From contig CAYLJJ010000053.1 in the NCBI GenBank assembly GCA_964384025.1, positions 1-45,111 of the forward strand: a stretch of 45,111 bases of DNA, read 5' to 3'. The notes beneath the pieces are model-generated. The model made no database searches and was not told the origin of the DNA. It was given only the letters and a program-made list of their open reading frames with translations. Made by a program: the position numbers and the translations under genes. This document shows positions 16,501 through 24,800 of the stretch, piece after piece (position 1 is the stretch's first letter; every line of letters starts with the position of its first letter). This DNA is from CAYLJJ01 sp964384025. GTDB taxonomy: Bacteria > Myxococcota_A > Bradymonadia > UBA7976 > UBA1532.

Positions 16501-17128
16501 AGTCGATCCAGCCTCGTTGAACATCACAGATCTCACGCCCATAGCAGGCCCCCCACCCATTACTCCGCTCGCAGAGGCGCTCCTCTCCAGCGCGATCCTG
16601 ATCGCAGGTGCAGCTGCCGTTGGCCCGTAGACACTGCCCAGCCCCCCCCTCCTCTGCTCGACAGAGGTAGCCCTCAGGACAGTTACTGTCCTCTAGGCAG
16701 TCCAGACCGCAGATCTGCACCCCGTCCAGAGGAATACAGCGGCCATTGGGGCAATCCTCATCACCCATACAGACACCGCAGAGGCGGTTTTCGGGAGGAA
16801 AGCAGATAAAGACAACATCTGGACTCGTATTGGCCACCCCATGACAATTCCAACCGTCAGGGCAGCCATCAGCCAGACAGGGGATGCTGCACACAAAGCG
16901 ATCCTCAAAGGGGACACAGAAGCCACCTTGACAATCTTGATTGTCTTGGCAAGGCTCCTTGAAGCCTGAGCGAGAGAAACCTCCATCTGGAGGTCGATAA
17001 ACATCAGGATGTCGATAAACATCTAGAGCGAAATCCAGCTGCTCTAGGCTTGAGGCATCTCCCGCCTCAGTAGCCCCATCGTCACAGGCCCATAAGAAGA
17101 GAAAAAGTCCAATCCAGACTCGCTGCAT
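12410..17128 (-). CDS. MopE-type repeat lipoprotein with glycine-rich tail
   Basis: A 1572-aa predicted lipoprotein: signal peptide then lipobox Cys15 (LFLWACDDG). Residues about 55-215 hold Cys-rich units of the form CxxxxDCPNGxC. From about 218 to 1000 there are 14 tandem units of about 58 residues, each with a core such as ERCNGLDDDCDGEVDE followed by six or so spaced Cys and Gly residues. This is the putative metal-binding motif named after the copper-binding protein MopE of Methylococcus and abundant in Myxococcota. Around 1060-1170 is a DUF1565-like pectate-lyase-type start (VYVSAHGGRD, DGVYREDVTL). The last 370 residues are glycine-rich, interrupted by short Asp/Asn-rich segments. A cell-surface role with Ca2+ or other metal binding is inferred from the Asp pattern; no enzymatic domain is recognised. 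Confidence 0.85.
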   Translation of the reverse strand: MQRVWIGLFLFLWACDDGATEAGDASSLEQLDFALDVYRHPDVYRPPDGGFSRSGFKEPCQDNQDCQGGFCVPFEDRFVCSIPCLADGCPDGWNCHGVANTSPDVVFICFPPENRLCGVCMGDEDCPNGRCIPLDGVQICGLDCLEDSNCPEGYLCRAEEGGAGQCLRANGSCTCDQDRAGEERLCERSNGWGACYGREICDVQRGWIDCGAEEPAAETCNQIDDDCNGLTDDIEGLGELCTRELELEGELKSCTGFLQCSPEASAPLCTAAEPMDELCNYLDDDCDGEVDESFPERGEICIAGLGACRRMGVLDCSEDGLTTLCGAEPGLSEPEHCDGIDNDCDGEVDEEFPGLDGLCEVGEGGCRRAGTLRCSEDGLSSLCSAEGGTPEEEICDGLDNDCDGEIDEEHPQLYEQCSVGEGICRRAGFLDCSSDGQELSCSAEPGLPGVERCNGLDDDCDGEIDEEFPQLHSPCNSGHGLCERTGVMICGADFEVVCNAEVIEPSSELCNGLDDDCDGEVDEDFPLRNTLCTRGQGTCLRVGVWDCSEGGHELLCNAAFVEAGAERCNGLDDDCDGEIDETFPELGQICRDGLGLCERVGVHRCTPDEAATRCEVEAGEPAEELCDGLDNDCDGEVDEEFEGLNELCSTGQGSCLRTGIQSCSDGGLELICSAEAGSPEQERCNGLDDDCDGEVDEDWPERLSPCYVGQGDCQRSGVQRCAPDGQSLLCDAEIIPPVEEICDGLDNDCDGVTDEDWPSLGTACVVGLGLCQRSGVQRCDPEGRGLRCDAESIPPAEEICDGLDNDCDGATDENWPSLGTACAVGQGLCQRSGVQRCDPEGGGLRCDANAAEPEEERCNGLDDDCDGETDEGFPQLNEVCVLGQGLCMRVGIQTCLANGLDTVCNATPGEPIPEICDGLDNDCDGERDEEWPQLGSGCERGQGICRRAGVMNCDPEDPQALFCDAEEVEGHAESCDYQDEDCDGVVDEPFIDEAGRYLHLNHCGACGSNCQLLWEPDPAAFGLEPRCALLSGVAQCSFDCLPGFLDADGVPNNGCELQIDALAVYVSAHGGRDTADCGEVSAPCARIEQGLDRAQEQGLRRVRVSDGVYREDVTLRAGIDLLGGHHRTQWIQDPELNITLIEGSNSGALDRRAVSALDIQIPTLLEGFVIRGASPLISGNSYGLYIRDCDDSLEIRDCRIFAGDGGRGSDGDSGESGEPGEDGVNGEVSEGKIDYGPCPPSDPIVAIAGGFGGQLNCGEQDVSGGRGGYTTCPVFDQHAHDGFVGKGPLGALGGEGGWDMVALDDSSCTVSGEGNPDAEDGHNGVSGQDGRGGDAGLTLEQILGGHWRGEAGQTGEDGQPGGSGGGGGGAAGVRIWWWENIMGIRAADFGASGGGGGSAGCSGLGGGGGGAGGGSFSIFILFSGEGPQDLQSFPRLISNELNRGLGGAGGTGGIGGGGGEGGVGGDGGLPNPNPDLLIMPHCSFQAGSGGHGGRGGHGGGGGGGTGGISYDIFVNNSNALSPASYLNDNLFGLPNDYVTWGRGGAGGRSSDTEGGQGGTGVNGHSGLFMELP
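14160..16480 (-). repeat. 14 tandem MopE-type repeats (about 174 nt each)
   Basis: Direct in-frame repeats of about 174 nt encode the CDGLDNDCDGEVDE units. Most copies have diverged in DNA, but neighbouring copies 9-11 (roughly 14590-15060) are much closer to one another, sharing long blocks such as the segment encoding LCQRSGVQRCDPEG. This points to recent unit duplication. Confidence 0.85.
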
Positions 17129-17665
17129 ATCACCCCCTGGTAGGGGGGAAAGTTATCCCAGGCTGCTCAGAACTCGCAATCCAACCTCTTCCTCGCCTCA
17201 GTGAACGAACGATATGCACGGGGGAAGCGCCTGTTATTGTACAGGTTGGGGTCTAATTCGAGGGCAGCCAATCCTCTATGAGGGCTCAGCATCGAGCGCC
17301 TCATCGGGGCAATGAAAATCGAGCCATCATGCCGGTTTGCCGAGCATCCTCGATCCATTGGAGCGCATGAGTCGAGGAGACGCCAGCCAGGGTAAGGGTG
17401 TCGAGGATGAGCTGATACTCGTCTGGTAGAGAGGTCGCGAAGGTGATCGGATCATCGGAGCCGATGCATAATCTCGAGCCTCGAAGGGCTCCGGCTCCTT
17501 TGGGGGGACGATTTGGAGGGGGGCTGAGAGGATCAGAGAGAGCAGGCTGGGCGTCCACATCATGAGTCATCCTTTTCTCTGGCGGTCCGGCACAAGCTGC
17601 CATTGGGCTGATGGCTCAAAACCGCCCCATGAGCGTCAAGGTCTCTGTCTCATCCACCCGCCCGA
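17129..17665. other. longest gap between intact genes (537 nt)
   Basis: This stretch lies between the MopE-type gene and the methyltransferase gene. It contains a short adenosine-deaminase-like remnant (17301-17483, minus) and a 63-codon minus frame at 17167-17358 that I do not recognise and regard as chance or decayed sequence. Apart from promoter sequence presumably serving the upstream end of the MopE-type gene, I see no RNA gene or repeat. Confidence 0.6.
17301..17483 (-). pseudogene. C-terminal remnant of an adenosine-deaminase-like gene
   Basis: About 60 codons read RLCIGSDDPITFATSLPDEY and then LILDTLTLAGVSSTHALQWI, ending in ARFSLPR and a stop. This matches the end of adenosine deaminase/AMP deaminase-like amidohydrolases, where the GSDDP-type motif carries the metal-binding Asp pair and is followed by F-x-T-SL-x-x-EY. 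The barrel and the metal-binding His residues that should precede it are absent: upstream sequence is low-complexity Pro/Arg-rich in this frame and is soon replaced by the methyltransferase gene. I infer a deletion remnant; the fragment is too short to function. Confidence 0.6.
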
Positions 17666-18406
17666 TTATTGAAACTGCATTATCGCTCGATAATCCTTAA
17701 ACCCCTCTGAATCTTCTAGGACCTCCTGCCAGATGATAGAGAAACCCGCCGCCTCAAACTCTTGGAGATACTCCTCGGATCGTTTGCGAATAAGGCGCTG
17801 AAGGATCCACCAGCGTCCATCCACCCACTCTCGAGGATTGCCAGGCAGATCACTGGCTCTCCAGCAACGCCCCTGTTCATCCAAGCGGTCGAGCCCAGAG
17901 TAAGCCTCCGGTGTATGACCCAGCATCATCTTTGAGGCGAAGTAGCCTCTCGGCTTGAGCGCCTGATGGATATTGGCCAGCGCGAGGCTGCGCTCCTCCT
18001 CCAAGGCGATACAGTGAAGGCAATGGGCGTCGATGATGAGATCATAGCCCTCCCGTTTTAGAAAATCACGGCAGAGATCAGCTACCCTGAAGTGGATGGA
18101 GAGCCCCCGGCGCTGGGCCTGCTCCTGACCCATCTCGATGGCGGTCGCCGAGATATCGATCCCCTCCACCTGAAAGCCCCTCTCAGCCAGAGCACAGGAG
18201 AGGGGTCCGCTGCCACAACCCAACTCCAAAACCTTGGCTCTTGGAGGCAAAGAGAGTCGTTCTAAAATCTCCTCTAAGAAAGGCAGCAGATCAAAGCGCT
18301 CATAGTCTTGAGCACCCCAAGCCTCTTCACCACGCTCCCGGAGCTTCTGATAAACCTCCTCATGCAGTTCGTAGTAACGTCTCACCTGTTCCCTCTCTGG
18401 TCCCAT
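17666..18406 (-). CDS. class I SAM-dependent methyltransferase
   Basis: A 246-aa methyltransferase of the Rossmann type. Motif I is VLELGCGSGPLS, followed by VEGIDISATAIEMG (motif II acidic residue binding the SAM ribose). Next come a motif III-like IHFRVADLC and motif IV YDLIIDAHCLHCI. The order is the usual Methyltransf_25/11 arrangement. The substrate is unknown; the C-terminal EYLQEFEAAGFSIIW is typical of small-molecule methyltransferases. The start at 18406 (MGPEREQVRRYY) is preferred, with GGAGGAG about 10 nt upstream; the frame is open for 27 further codons, but those would run over the start of the divergent cytochrome gene. The 68-nt gap to that gene must hold both promoters. Confidence 0.85.
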   Translation of the reverse strand: MGPEREQVRRYYELHEEVYQKLRERGEEAWGAQDYERFDLLPFLEEILERLSLPPRAKVLELGCGSGPLSCALAERGFQVEGIDISATAIEMGQEQAQRRGLSIHFRVADLCRDFLKREGYDLIIDAHCLHCIALEEERSLALANIHQALKPRGYFASKMMLGHTPEAYSGLDRLDEQGRCWRASDLPGNPREWVDGRWWILQRLIRKRSEEYLQEFEAAGFSIIWQEVLEDSEGFKDYRAIMQFQ

Positions 18407-18474
18407 TTTGTACGCGCTCCTCCATCCCCAACAGTCCGGGAACAAGATACACTCTCCGCCGAAGGGAGGCGATG

Positions 18475-20580
18475 ATGCGTCATACACTGTTTGGGAGAGC
18501 CCTTCCTCTGGCTCTCCTCATCACGCTGGGCCTTTGGTGGTCATTGAGAACAGCGCCAAGGCCTCAAGAGCTGAGCTGCGAGGAGGCTCCGGAGGTTTCT
18601 TTGGAGCACCTGGGCTCAGAGAGCTGTAAGGGCTGCCACGAGCAGATCTATAAAGAGTGGAGCCTCTCCCACCACCGCTTCAATATGACCCGCCCCAGCC
18701 CGGAGAGTATCCGGGGAGACTTTGAGAAGGAGAATATCTACGAGTACCAAGGAAGCCGATCACATATGTTCCAAGAGGGGGGGCGTTACTTTATGGAACA
18801 TCGGGATCGCAGAGGGCATGAGCAGCGCTATGAGATCAACTTTACCATCGGCATCGCTCGCCATCAGGCCTACCTTCACCAACATAAGGATGGTCGTCTC
18901 CAGATCTTGCCCACCTATTGGAACGTTCAAGATGAGCGCTGGCGAGACTCAACAGAGGGTCCTGTCGTCGAAGGGGATGCCCTTAATCATACCCATCCTT
19001 TCTTCTGGAACAACTATGGTCGCACTTATAATCGAGTCTGTATGGAGTGTCACTCCAGCCAGCCTCGGAAACGCTATGACCTCAAAAGCGATCGCTATCA
19101 GAGCCATTTTGATCCTGCGATCAACTGTGAGTCCTGTCATGGACCGGGTAGCCAGCATGTACAGCTTTGGAAAGAGCTGAGTTCTGGAGCTGTTCAACCC
19201 TCAACTCTAGCACCCATCCAAGAGTATGATACAGAGCAGAGTATCGAGATCTGCGCAGGTTGTCATGGGGGTAAGGTGATCTTCCAAGAGGGCTATACGC
19301 CAGGTGATAACTTCTATGACTACTACGCTCCCGATCTTTGGAGAAGCGGTTATTTTCATGTAGATGGACGCAACTCTACTTTGAATTATCACTTCGTTGA
19401 TTATATGCAGAGCACCTGTTTCCGACGCTCTCCTCAAAAGCTGGATTGTGGCAACAGCTGCCATCCTCCTCACAGCTTGGTTTCTACTCGAGGTAAGACA
19501 GTAGAGGAGGCCAATGTCATCTGTACTCGCTGCCATGTAGAACACAAAACCAAGCTTAAAGAGCACAGCTTTCATAGTGTTGAGTCTGAGGGGAGCCGCT
19601 GCGTCAACTGCCATATGCCCAAGCTGGATCTGGATATGGATATGTTCAGCACGGATCACAGCATCGGCAGCCCCCTCCCTGAGCTCAGCCGCCGCTTCGG
19701 GATCCCCAACGCTTGCAATGGCTGCCATGAGCATGACTCAGCGGAGTGGGCTGAACAGCATCTACAGCGTTGGTTTGGAGATAAGCCACACTTTCAAGCC
19801 TATCGTGCTCGGATGCTGGAGCGTGCTGAAACCCTGGATCAGATCTTCAATCAGAAACGCTATCCTCTGTCGATCCTGATTCGCTGGGCAGAAGATTCCA
19901 GCCTTAGCTTGGTGGAGCGGGGCAGCGCGGCTCACTTTTTAGGAGAGCGCCCAGAGGCTCCCAAGGCCTTAGCGCCTCTCCTTAGGTTGGTTCAGGACCC
20001 ACACCCTTTAATTCGCTACTACGCGGTGGGCAGCTTGGCTCGTAGATCGGAGCCTCAAGCGCAGGAGGCAGTAGAGAGAGCCCTAAAAGATCCCCGCCGG
20101 ATCCTGCGGGTAAGGGCTTTTGATGCTCTACGACTTATCCGAGAGGAGCTGGATCGGGATCCCCGCTATGCTCAGGTTGCCGCAGAGTGGCGCGCTCGTG
20201 AAGAGCAGATCCGCGTGGATGATCCGCGTATGAAGTCCGATCTGGCGATGCTCTACTACAGTCGAGGTGATCTAGATCGAGCTGAGCAGACCCTCAAACA
20301 GGGGGTTCAGCTTATGGCTCAGGTGCCAGGGATGAGGATGGACTATATCCATTTTCTACTCCACAGCAGCCGTCTGGAAGAGGCAGAGGCGCAGCAGCGA
20401 ATTTTGGAGGCTAATGATCCTGGAGGTTTGGCCTCGCGTACCGCCCTGGGTATCATCCTCTTAGCGCGGGCTCAACCAGAGTCGGCTCTAAAGATTTTTG
20501 AGGAACTGATCCAAGCGGGGCATAAAGATCCCGTGCTTTTTGAAGGACGGCGGATCGCCAAGCAACGCGCCCGGAAGTAA
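18475..20580 (+). CDS. octahaem cytochrome c with HEAT/TPR-like C-terminus
   Basis: A periplasmic or membrane-anchored multihaem cytochrome (701 aa). An N-terminal hydrophobic segment (about residues 8-24) serves as signal or anchor. Eight covalent haem motifs follow: CKGCH, CMECH, CESCH, CAGCH, CGNSCH (three intervening residues instead of two), CTRCH, CVNCH and CNGCH. The spacing and the KEWSLSHHRFNMT opening resemble cytochrome c554-family proteins. After the last haem (about residue 420) come helical repeats resembling HEAT repeats (PLIRYYAVGSLARRSEPQA) and then TPR-like pairs (LAMLYYSRGDLDRAEQTLKQ). Electron transfer is certain in general terms; the donor and acceptor are not known. ATG 18475 is preferred over the adjacent ATG at 18472 because GGGAGG ends 5 nt before it. 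It converges on the sensor gene with a 1-nt gap. Confidence 0.88.
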   Translation: MRHTLFGRALPLALLITLGLWWSLRTAPRPQELSCEEAPEVSLEHLGSESCKGCHEQIYKEWSLSHHRFNMTRPSPESIRGDFEKENIYEYQGSRSHMFQEGGRYFMEHRDRRGHEQRYEINFTIGIARHQAYLHQHKDGRLQILPTYWNVQDERWRDSTEGPVVEGDALNHTHPFFWNNYGRTYNRVCMECHSSQPRKRYDLKSDRYQSHFDPAINCESCHGPGSQHVQLWKELSSGAVQPSTLAPIQEYDTEQSIEICAGCHGGKVIFQEGYTPGDNFYDYYAPDLWRSGYFHVDGRNSTLNYHFVDYMQSTCFRRSPQKLDCGNSCHPPHSLVSTRGKTVEEANVICTRCHVEHKTKLKEHSFHSVESEGSRCVNCHMPKLDLDMDMFSTDHSIGSPLPELSRRFGIPNACNGCHEHDSAEWAEQHLQRWFGDKPHFQAYRARMLERAETLDQIFNQKRYPLSILIRWAEDSSLSLVERGSAAHFLGERPEAPKALAPLLRLVQDPHPLIRYYAVGSLARRSEPQAQEAVERALKDPRRILRVRAFDALRLIREELDRDPRYAQVAAEWRAREEQIRVDDPRMKSDLAMLYYSRGDLDRAEQTLKQGVQLMAQVPGMRMDYIHFLLHSSRLEEAEAQQRILEANDPGGLASRTALGIILLARAQPESALKIFEELIQAGHKDPVLFEGRRIAKQRARK

Positions 20581-20581
20581 C

Positions 20582-21817
20582 TCACTCCTCCTCTTCAAGA
20601 GCTTGCATCGCTTTAGAGAGGCTCACTCGCATCCGCTCAAAGCTTTCAGAGAGTTGGCCTACTTCATCTTTGCGTTCAAGGATCATAGGCTCTTCCAAAT
20701 CCCCCAAACTGACTCGATCTGCGGCGCGAGTGATCTGGGCGATTGGGCCGAGGATCATGAAGTGAAGCAAGCCAAAAAGGAGAAGGACCAAGAGAATGAT
20801 TCCCAGAGAAAAGAGGAGCAGAGCGTTGCGAATCGAGAGTGCAACGATCTGTTCAAACTCACTGAAATCTTTGGCGATGGCAAAAACTCCAATGCGCTTG
20901 CCCGAGAAGTCCTTGAGAGGTGAGAGGATGACCCCAAACTTCTTTTTGCCTATGTGGTGGTCAAACCGCTGCTGCTCGGTCGCCCCAATCAGCGTCTGAG
21001 CATCCAGCAGAGATGCAATATGTGTTGAATCGGTACTAAAGATATGTTTAAAAGTTCCAATGTCATCACCAGCTTCATCATGCCATTTTTCCCAAGTAAT
21101 ATTCTTTTGAGGGCTGGCATCAAGGAAGAGGCTGATCTCAACATCATGTGAAGCTTTAAGACGGTCTAGAATCGGTTTAAATCTAAGACCAAATTCAAAG
21201 GATCCGATATGACCCTCTTCATCATCGACAGGAACAACACCTCGAATACCAAGACCACTACGTCCGATCTCAGGGCCAGAAAATACCTGTTTCTTATCGT
21301 TGACTTCTAGAACCGTAAATCTAAAATTTTTGAGGTCGTCGTCGTTTTTCAGTTTATCATGGAGCCTGTAGTAGCTCCAGGCAGGTGGGCGGTGAAATTG
21401 AGCTTGAACAGCACCATACTTGGCGCTCTGAACTTGGTAGGTATCATGTAGTTCATCGATCAATTGTTGGCGGAAATTTTCTATCTTCTCAGGTTTGATA
21501 GCCTCTATTTCATTACCATCCTCATCCACCTTAGGAGGCTCTATTTTCTTAGGTCCATCCTCGATCTGTTCAACACCTTGGCGGAAGAGCTTCTTGATGG
21601 AAGAAATATTTGCAATTAGCTCTGCACGAGCCTCAGCATCCTGAGTTGTCAACTCAATCTCGGAATTGAACTGTTTAACAAGACTCTCCAAGGTGCTCTG
21701 CTTATTAAGCTCAATCAATTCGAGCTTGCCTTGGTAATCGATATATAAAAGCCCTGCCGTAAAGAGTATCATTGCAACGACAACAGTAAGTGGAACTTTA
21801 AGCTTCAAACTGAGCAT
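20582..21817 (-). CDS. membrane sensor with HAMP domain and no output domain
   Basis: A 411-aa two-span protein. TM1 is about residues 7-27. A periplasmic domain of about 300 residues resembles the dCache-type sensors of chemoreceptors (for example ENFRQQLIDELHDTYQVQ, FRLKFKPILDRL-like strands and a FSGPEIGRSGLGIRGVVPV segment). TM2 is about 332-355, followed by a HAMP domain (GPIAQITRAADRVSLGDL, KDEVGQLSESFERM). The protein ends 10 residues later at ALEEEE, without kinase, cyclase, GGDEF or methyl-accepting domain. The sequence is AT-richer than dnaE next door. It may act with a separate output protein or be the surviving front half of a receptor; there is no trailing homologous frame, since the cytochrome stop is 1 nt away. 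Confidence 0.75.
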   Translation of the reverse strand: MLSLKLKVPLTVVVAMILFTAGLLYIDYQGKLELIELNKQSTLESLVKQFNSEIELTTQDAEARAELIANISSIKKLFRQGVEQIEDGPKKIEPPKVDEDGNEIEAIKPEKIENFRQQLIDELHDTYQVQSAKYGAVQAQFHRPPAWSYYRLHDKLKNDDDLKNFRFTVLEVNDKKQVFSGPEIGRSGLGIRGVVPVDDEEGHIGSFEFGLRFKPILDRLKASHDVEISLFLDASPQKNITWEKWHDEAGDDIGTFKHIFSTDSTHIASLLDAQTLIGATEQQRFDHHIGKKKFGVILSPLKDFSGKRIGVFAIAKDFSEFEQIVALSIRNALLLFSLGIILLVLLLFGLLHFMILGPIAQITRAADRVSLGDLEEPMILERKDEVGQLSESFERMRVSLSKAMQALEEEE

Positions 21818-21880
21818 CAGGCCTCCATCTTCCGAGCACCTTTGTTGGTGTTCGTAGGAGTATATGATCGACCTTTGTTC

Positions 21881-24800
21881 TCAGCGAAGAGAGATTCGGC
21901 AGTGTTCCCCAAAGAGTCGCTCTAAAGAGTGGGAGAGCTTATCCGATGGGGCTACCCGAGTTTGAGGAAGGAGGATATGTACCTGGCTGTTTTCCTCAGT
22001 GTGTAGTTTGAGTCGCAGCTCACAGCGCCCCTCATGAACAGGATCTGAAAAGAGCGCTCGGAGATGAGACAGGCGTTCATCACTGAGCTCCTCAGCCTTC
22101 ATCTCCAACTCCATCAGTCGAGAGCGCTCCCGACGCACCTCCGCCAAGGAGAGGACCTGATCCCGATCTCCATTCTCAGATCGCTTACGCCGACTCTGCC
22201 CAATGCGTACGCTGATGCGAGTATTGCCCTCATCTCGCTCCAGACGCAGCGTGCCGTTGATCAGCAAGGGTTCATCGGAGCTGAGGAGGGCCTCATAGCG
22301 GTCGAAGTCCGCTCCAACACAGATGATCTCTACCGTGCCGCTGTGATCCTCAAACTGAACAATGGCCATCCGGCCAGTCCCCTGCTTGAGGGGGATGCTA
22401 CGAATCCCAGTCTGTATCCCTGCGAGGGTGATTTGAGCTGAGTTCTCTTTCCTGGGCAGCTCTTCAATAGAGGTGTTGGTGTAGCGCTTGATTTCCGCTG
22501 AGAAGCGGTCCAGGGGGTGACCGCTTACATAGAAGCCCAGGCTGGCCTTCTCATAGAAGAGCAGCTCCGGCATAGGCCACTCCTCTACCGCCAGCAGCTC
22601 TGGCCCAAAATCATCTCCGCTCTCACTCTCCACTGCAGAGCTGAAGAGCCCAAAGAGGCTCTCTTGACCGCTGGCTCGATCTTTCTGACTGCGTTGAGCC
22701 CGGTCGGTGATGCTGTCGATCCCCGCCAACAGCCGTGCCCTCGGCTGCTCAAGGAAGTCAAAGGCTCCTGTCTTGATCAACGCCTCAATGGTCTTCTTGT
22801 TGACCTTACGCAGGTCGACGCGCTCGCAGAAGTCCGTGAAGGACTCAAAAGGCCCCGCTTCTCGCGCCTCCAAGATCGACTGTACCGCCATTCCCCCAAC
22901 CCCCTTGATCCCCCCCATACCGAAGAGGATCTTACCCTTCACAACATCAAAGCTCTCCATAGAGTTATTGACCGAAGGGGGCAGCACCTCAATGCCGATC
23001 TTACGAGTGTTACGGATGCCCTTGGCTACCTTCTCGGCGTTGTCCTGATCATTGCTGAGCAGGGAGGCCATAAACTCTACTTTATGAAAAACCTTGAGGT
23101 AGGCGGTCTGGTAGGTCAACAGAGCGTAAGCAGCGGAGTGAGACTTGTTAAAGCCATACTGAGCGAAGGTCTCCATGAGATCGAAAACCTCAGTGGCGGT
23201 CTTTTTAGGAATCCCACGCTCCTGGGAGCCCTTGACAAACACCGCGCGCTGTTCCGCCATCACCGAGGCTTTCTTTTTGCCCATGGCGCGACGCAGTAGA
23301 TCTGCACCGCCCAAGCTAAATCCTGCCATCACTTGGGCGATCTGCATCACCTGCTCTTGATAGACGATGACCCCATAGGTGTCTCTAAGAATCTCCGTCA
23401 AGCACTCATGGGGGTAGCTGATCTGCTTACGCCCATGTTTGCGATCGATAAAGTCAAGGTGCATCCCAGAGCCCATCGGACCAGGGCGGTAGAGGGCTAC
23501 AGCAGCGATGATATCTTCAAAGCAATCTGGACGCAGCTTCTGCAGCATCTCTCGGAAGCCGCTGGACTCGAGCTGAAAAACCCCCTGGGTGTCTCCTCGA
23601 CTGATCAACTCATAGACCGAGGAGTTATCCAGGCTCTTGGTAGAGAGATCCAGGACCTCTGTCGCTGCGCTGCCTCGGTTGATCATCTTCAGGGCCTCGT
23701 CGATGACTGTCAGGGTCTTGAGCCCCAAAAAGTCAAACTTGACCAAGCCGATCTCCTCTACCTCCTCCTTAGCAAACTGGGTGACCATCTCACCGTTCTG
23801 CCCCTTGTAGACCGGACAGTACTCCCAGATGGGCTTATCCCCGATGACCACCCCCGCCGCGTGCATCCCTGTAGACTTGAGGAGACCCTCCAAGCTCAGA
23901 GAGATATCCAACAGCTCATGAACGCGGGGATCACTCTCTCCAGCTCGCCTTAGGCGGGGTTCCTGCTTTAAGGCTTGGCTCAGGGTGATGCCCAGGACTT
24001 CAGGGATCATCTTAGAGAGCTTGTCCCGCTCAGCGAAGCTCAGGCCCAAAACGCGGCCCACATCCTTGATCACCCCCCGCGCCTTGAGGCCCCCGAAGGT
24101 GGCGATCATCCCCACATTCTGCGCCCCATATTTCTGGGTCACATAGTCGATCACCTCCCCCCGACGGTTCATACAGAAGTCGATATCAAAGTCGGGCATG
24201 GAGACCCGCTCAGGGTTCAAAAAGCGCTCAAAGAGTAAGCCGTATGGGATGGGATCAAGATCAGTGATATTTAAGGCATAGGCTACGATGGAGCCCGCAC
24301 CGGAGCCTCGCCCTGGACCCACAGGGATCTGCTGCGCCTTGGCCCAAGCGATGAAGTCATGGACGATCATAAAATAGCCAGGGAAGCCCATCCTTTGGAT
24401 GACCTTCAGCTCCAACTCAAGACGATCTAGGTAGGGTTGGCGTTGGTAGCGCTTACCCAGCCGATCAAACTCAGCAAAGCGCGCCTCTAAGCCCTTTCGC
24501 GATCTATAAGCAAAGTAGCTGCTGATATCATAGCCCTGGGGGACCTCATAGTTGGGCAGATAGGTTTGGCTGAGGTCGATCTCCAGATTGCACTCTTCGG
24601 CGATACGGAGGGTGTTCTCCAAAGCATCAGGGAACTCCTGCCCCAGCTCCTCCCACATCACTTCGGGAGGCTTGAGCCAGTAGGCATCCACCTCGTGCCT
24701 CATGCGCTTTGGATCCTCCAAGGTGGTTCCCCAGCCGATGCACATCAGCACCTCATGGGCCTTGGCTTCGCGGCGATCCAAGTAGTGGCAGTCATTGGTA

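Noticed and set aside
17167..17358. 63-codon minus-strand frame after the deaminase remnant
   Set aside because: No recognisable motif, no ribosome-binding site and overlap with the remnant in another frame; probably chance or decayed sequence.
18241..18474. 78-codon upstream extension of the cytochrome frame
   Set aside because: It runs antisense through the methyltransferase start and lacks coding character; GGGAGG before 18472/18475 and the signal sequence fix the start.
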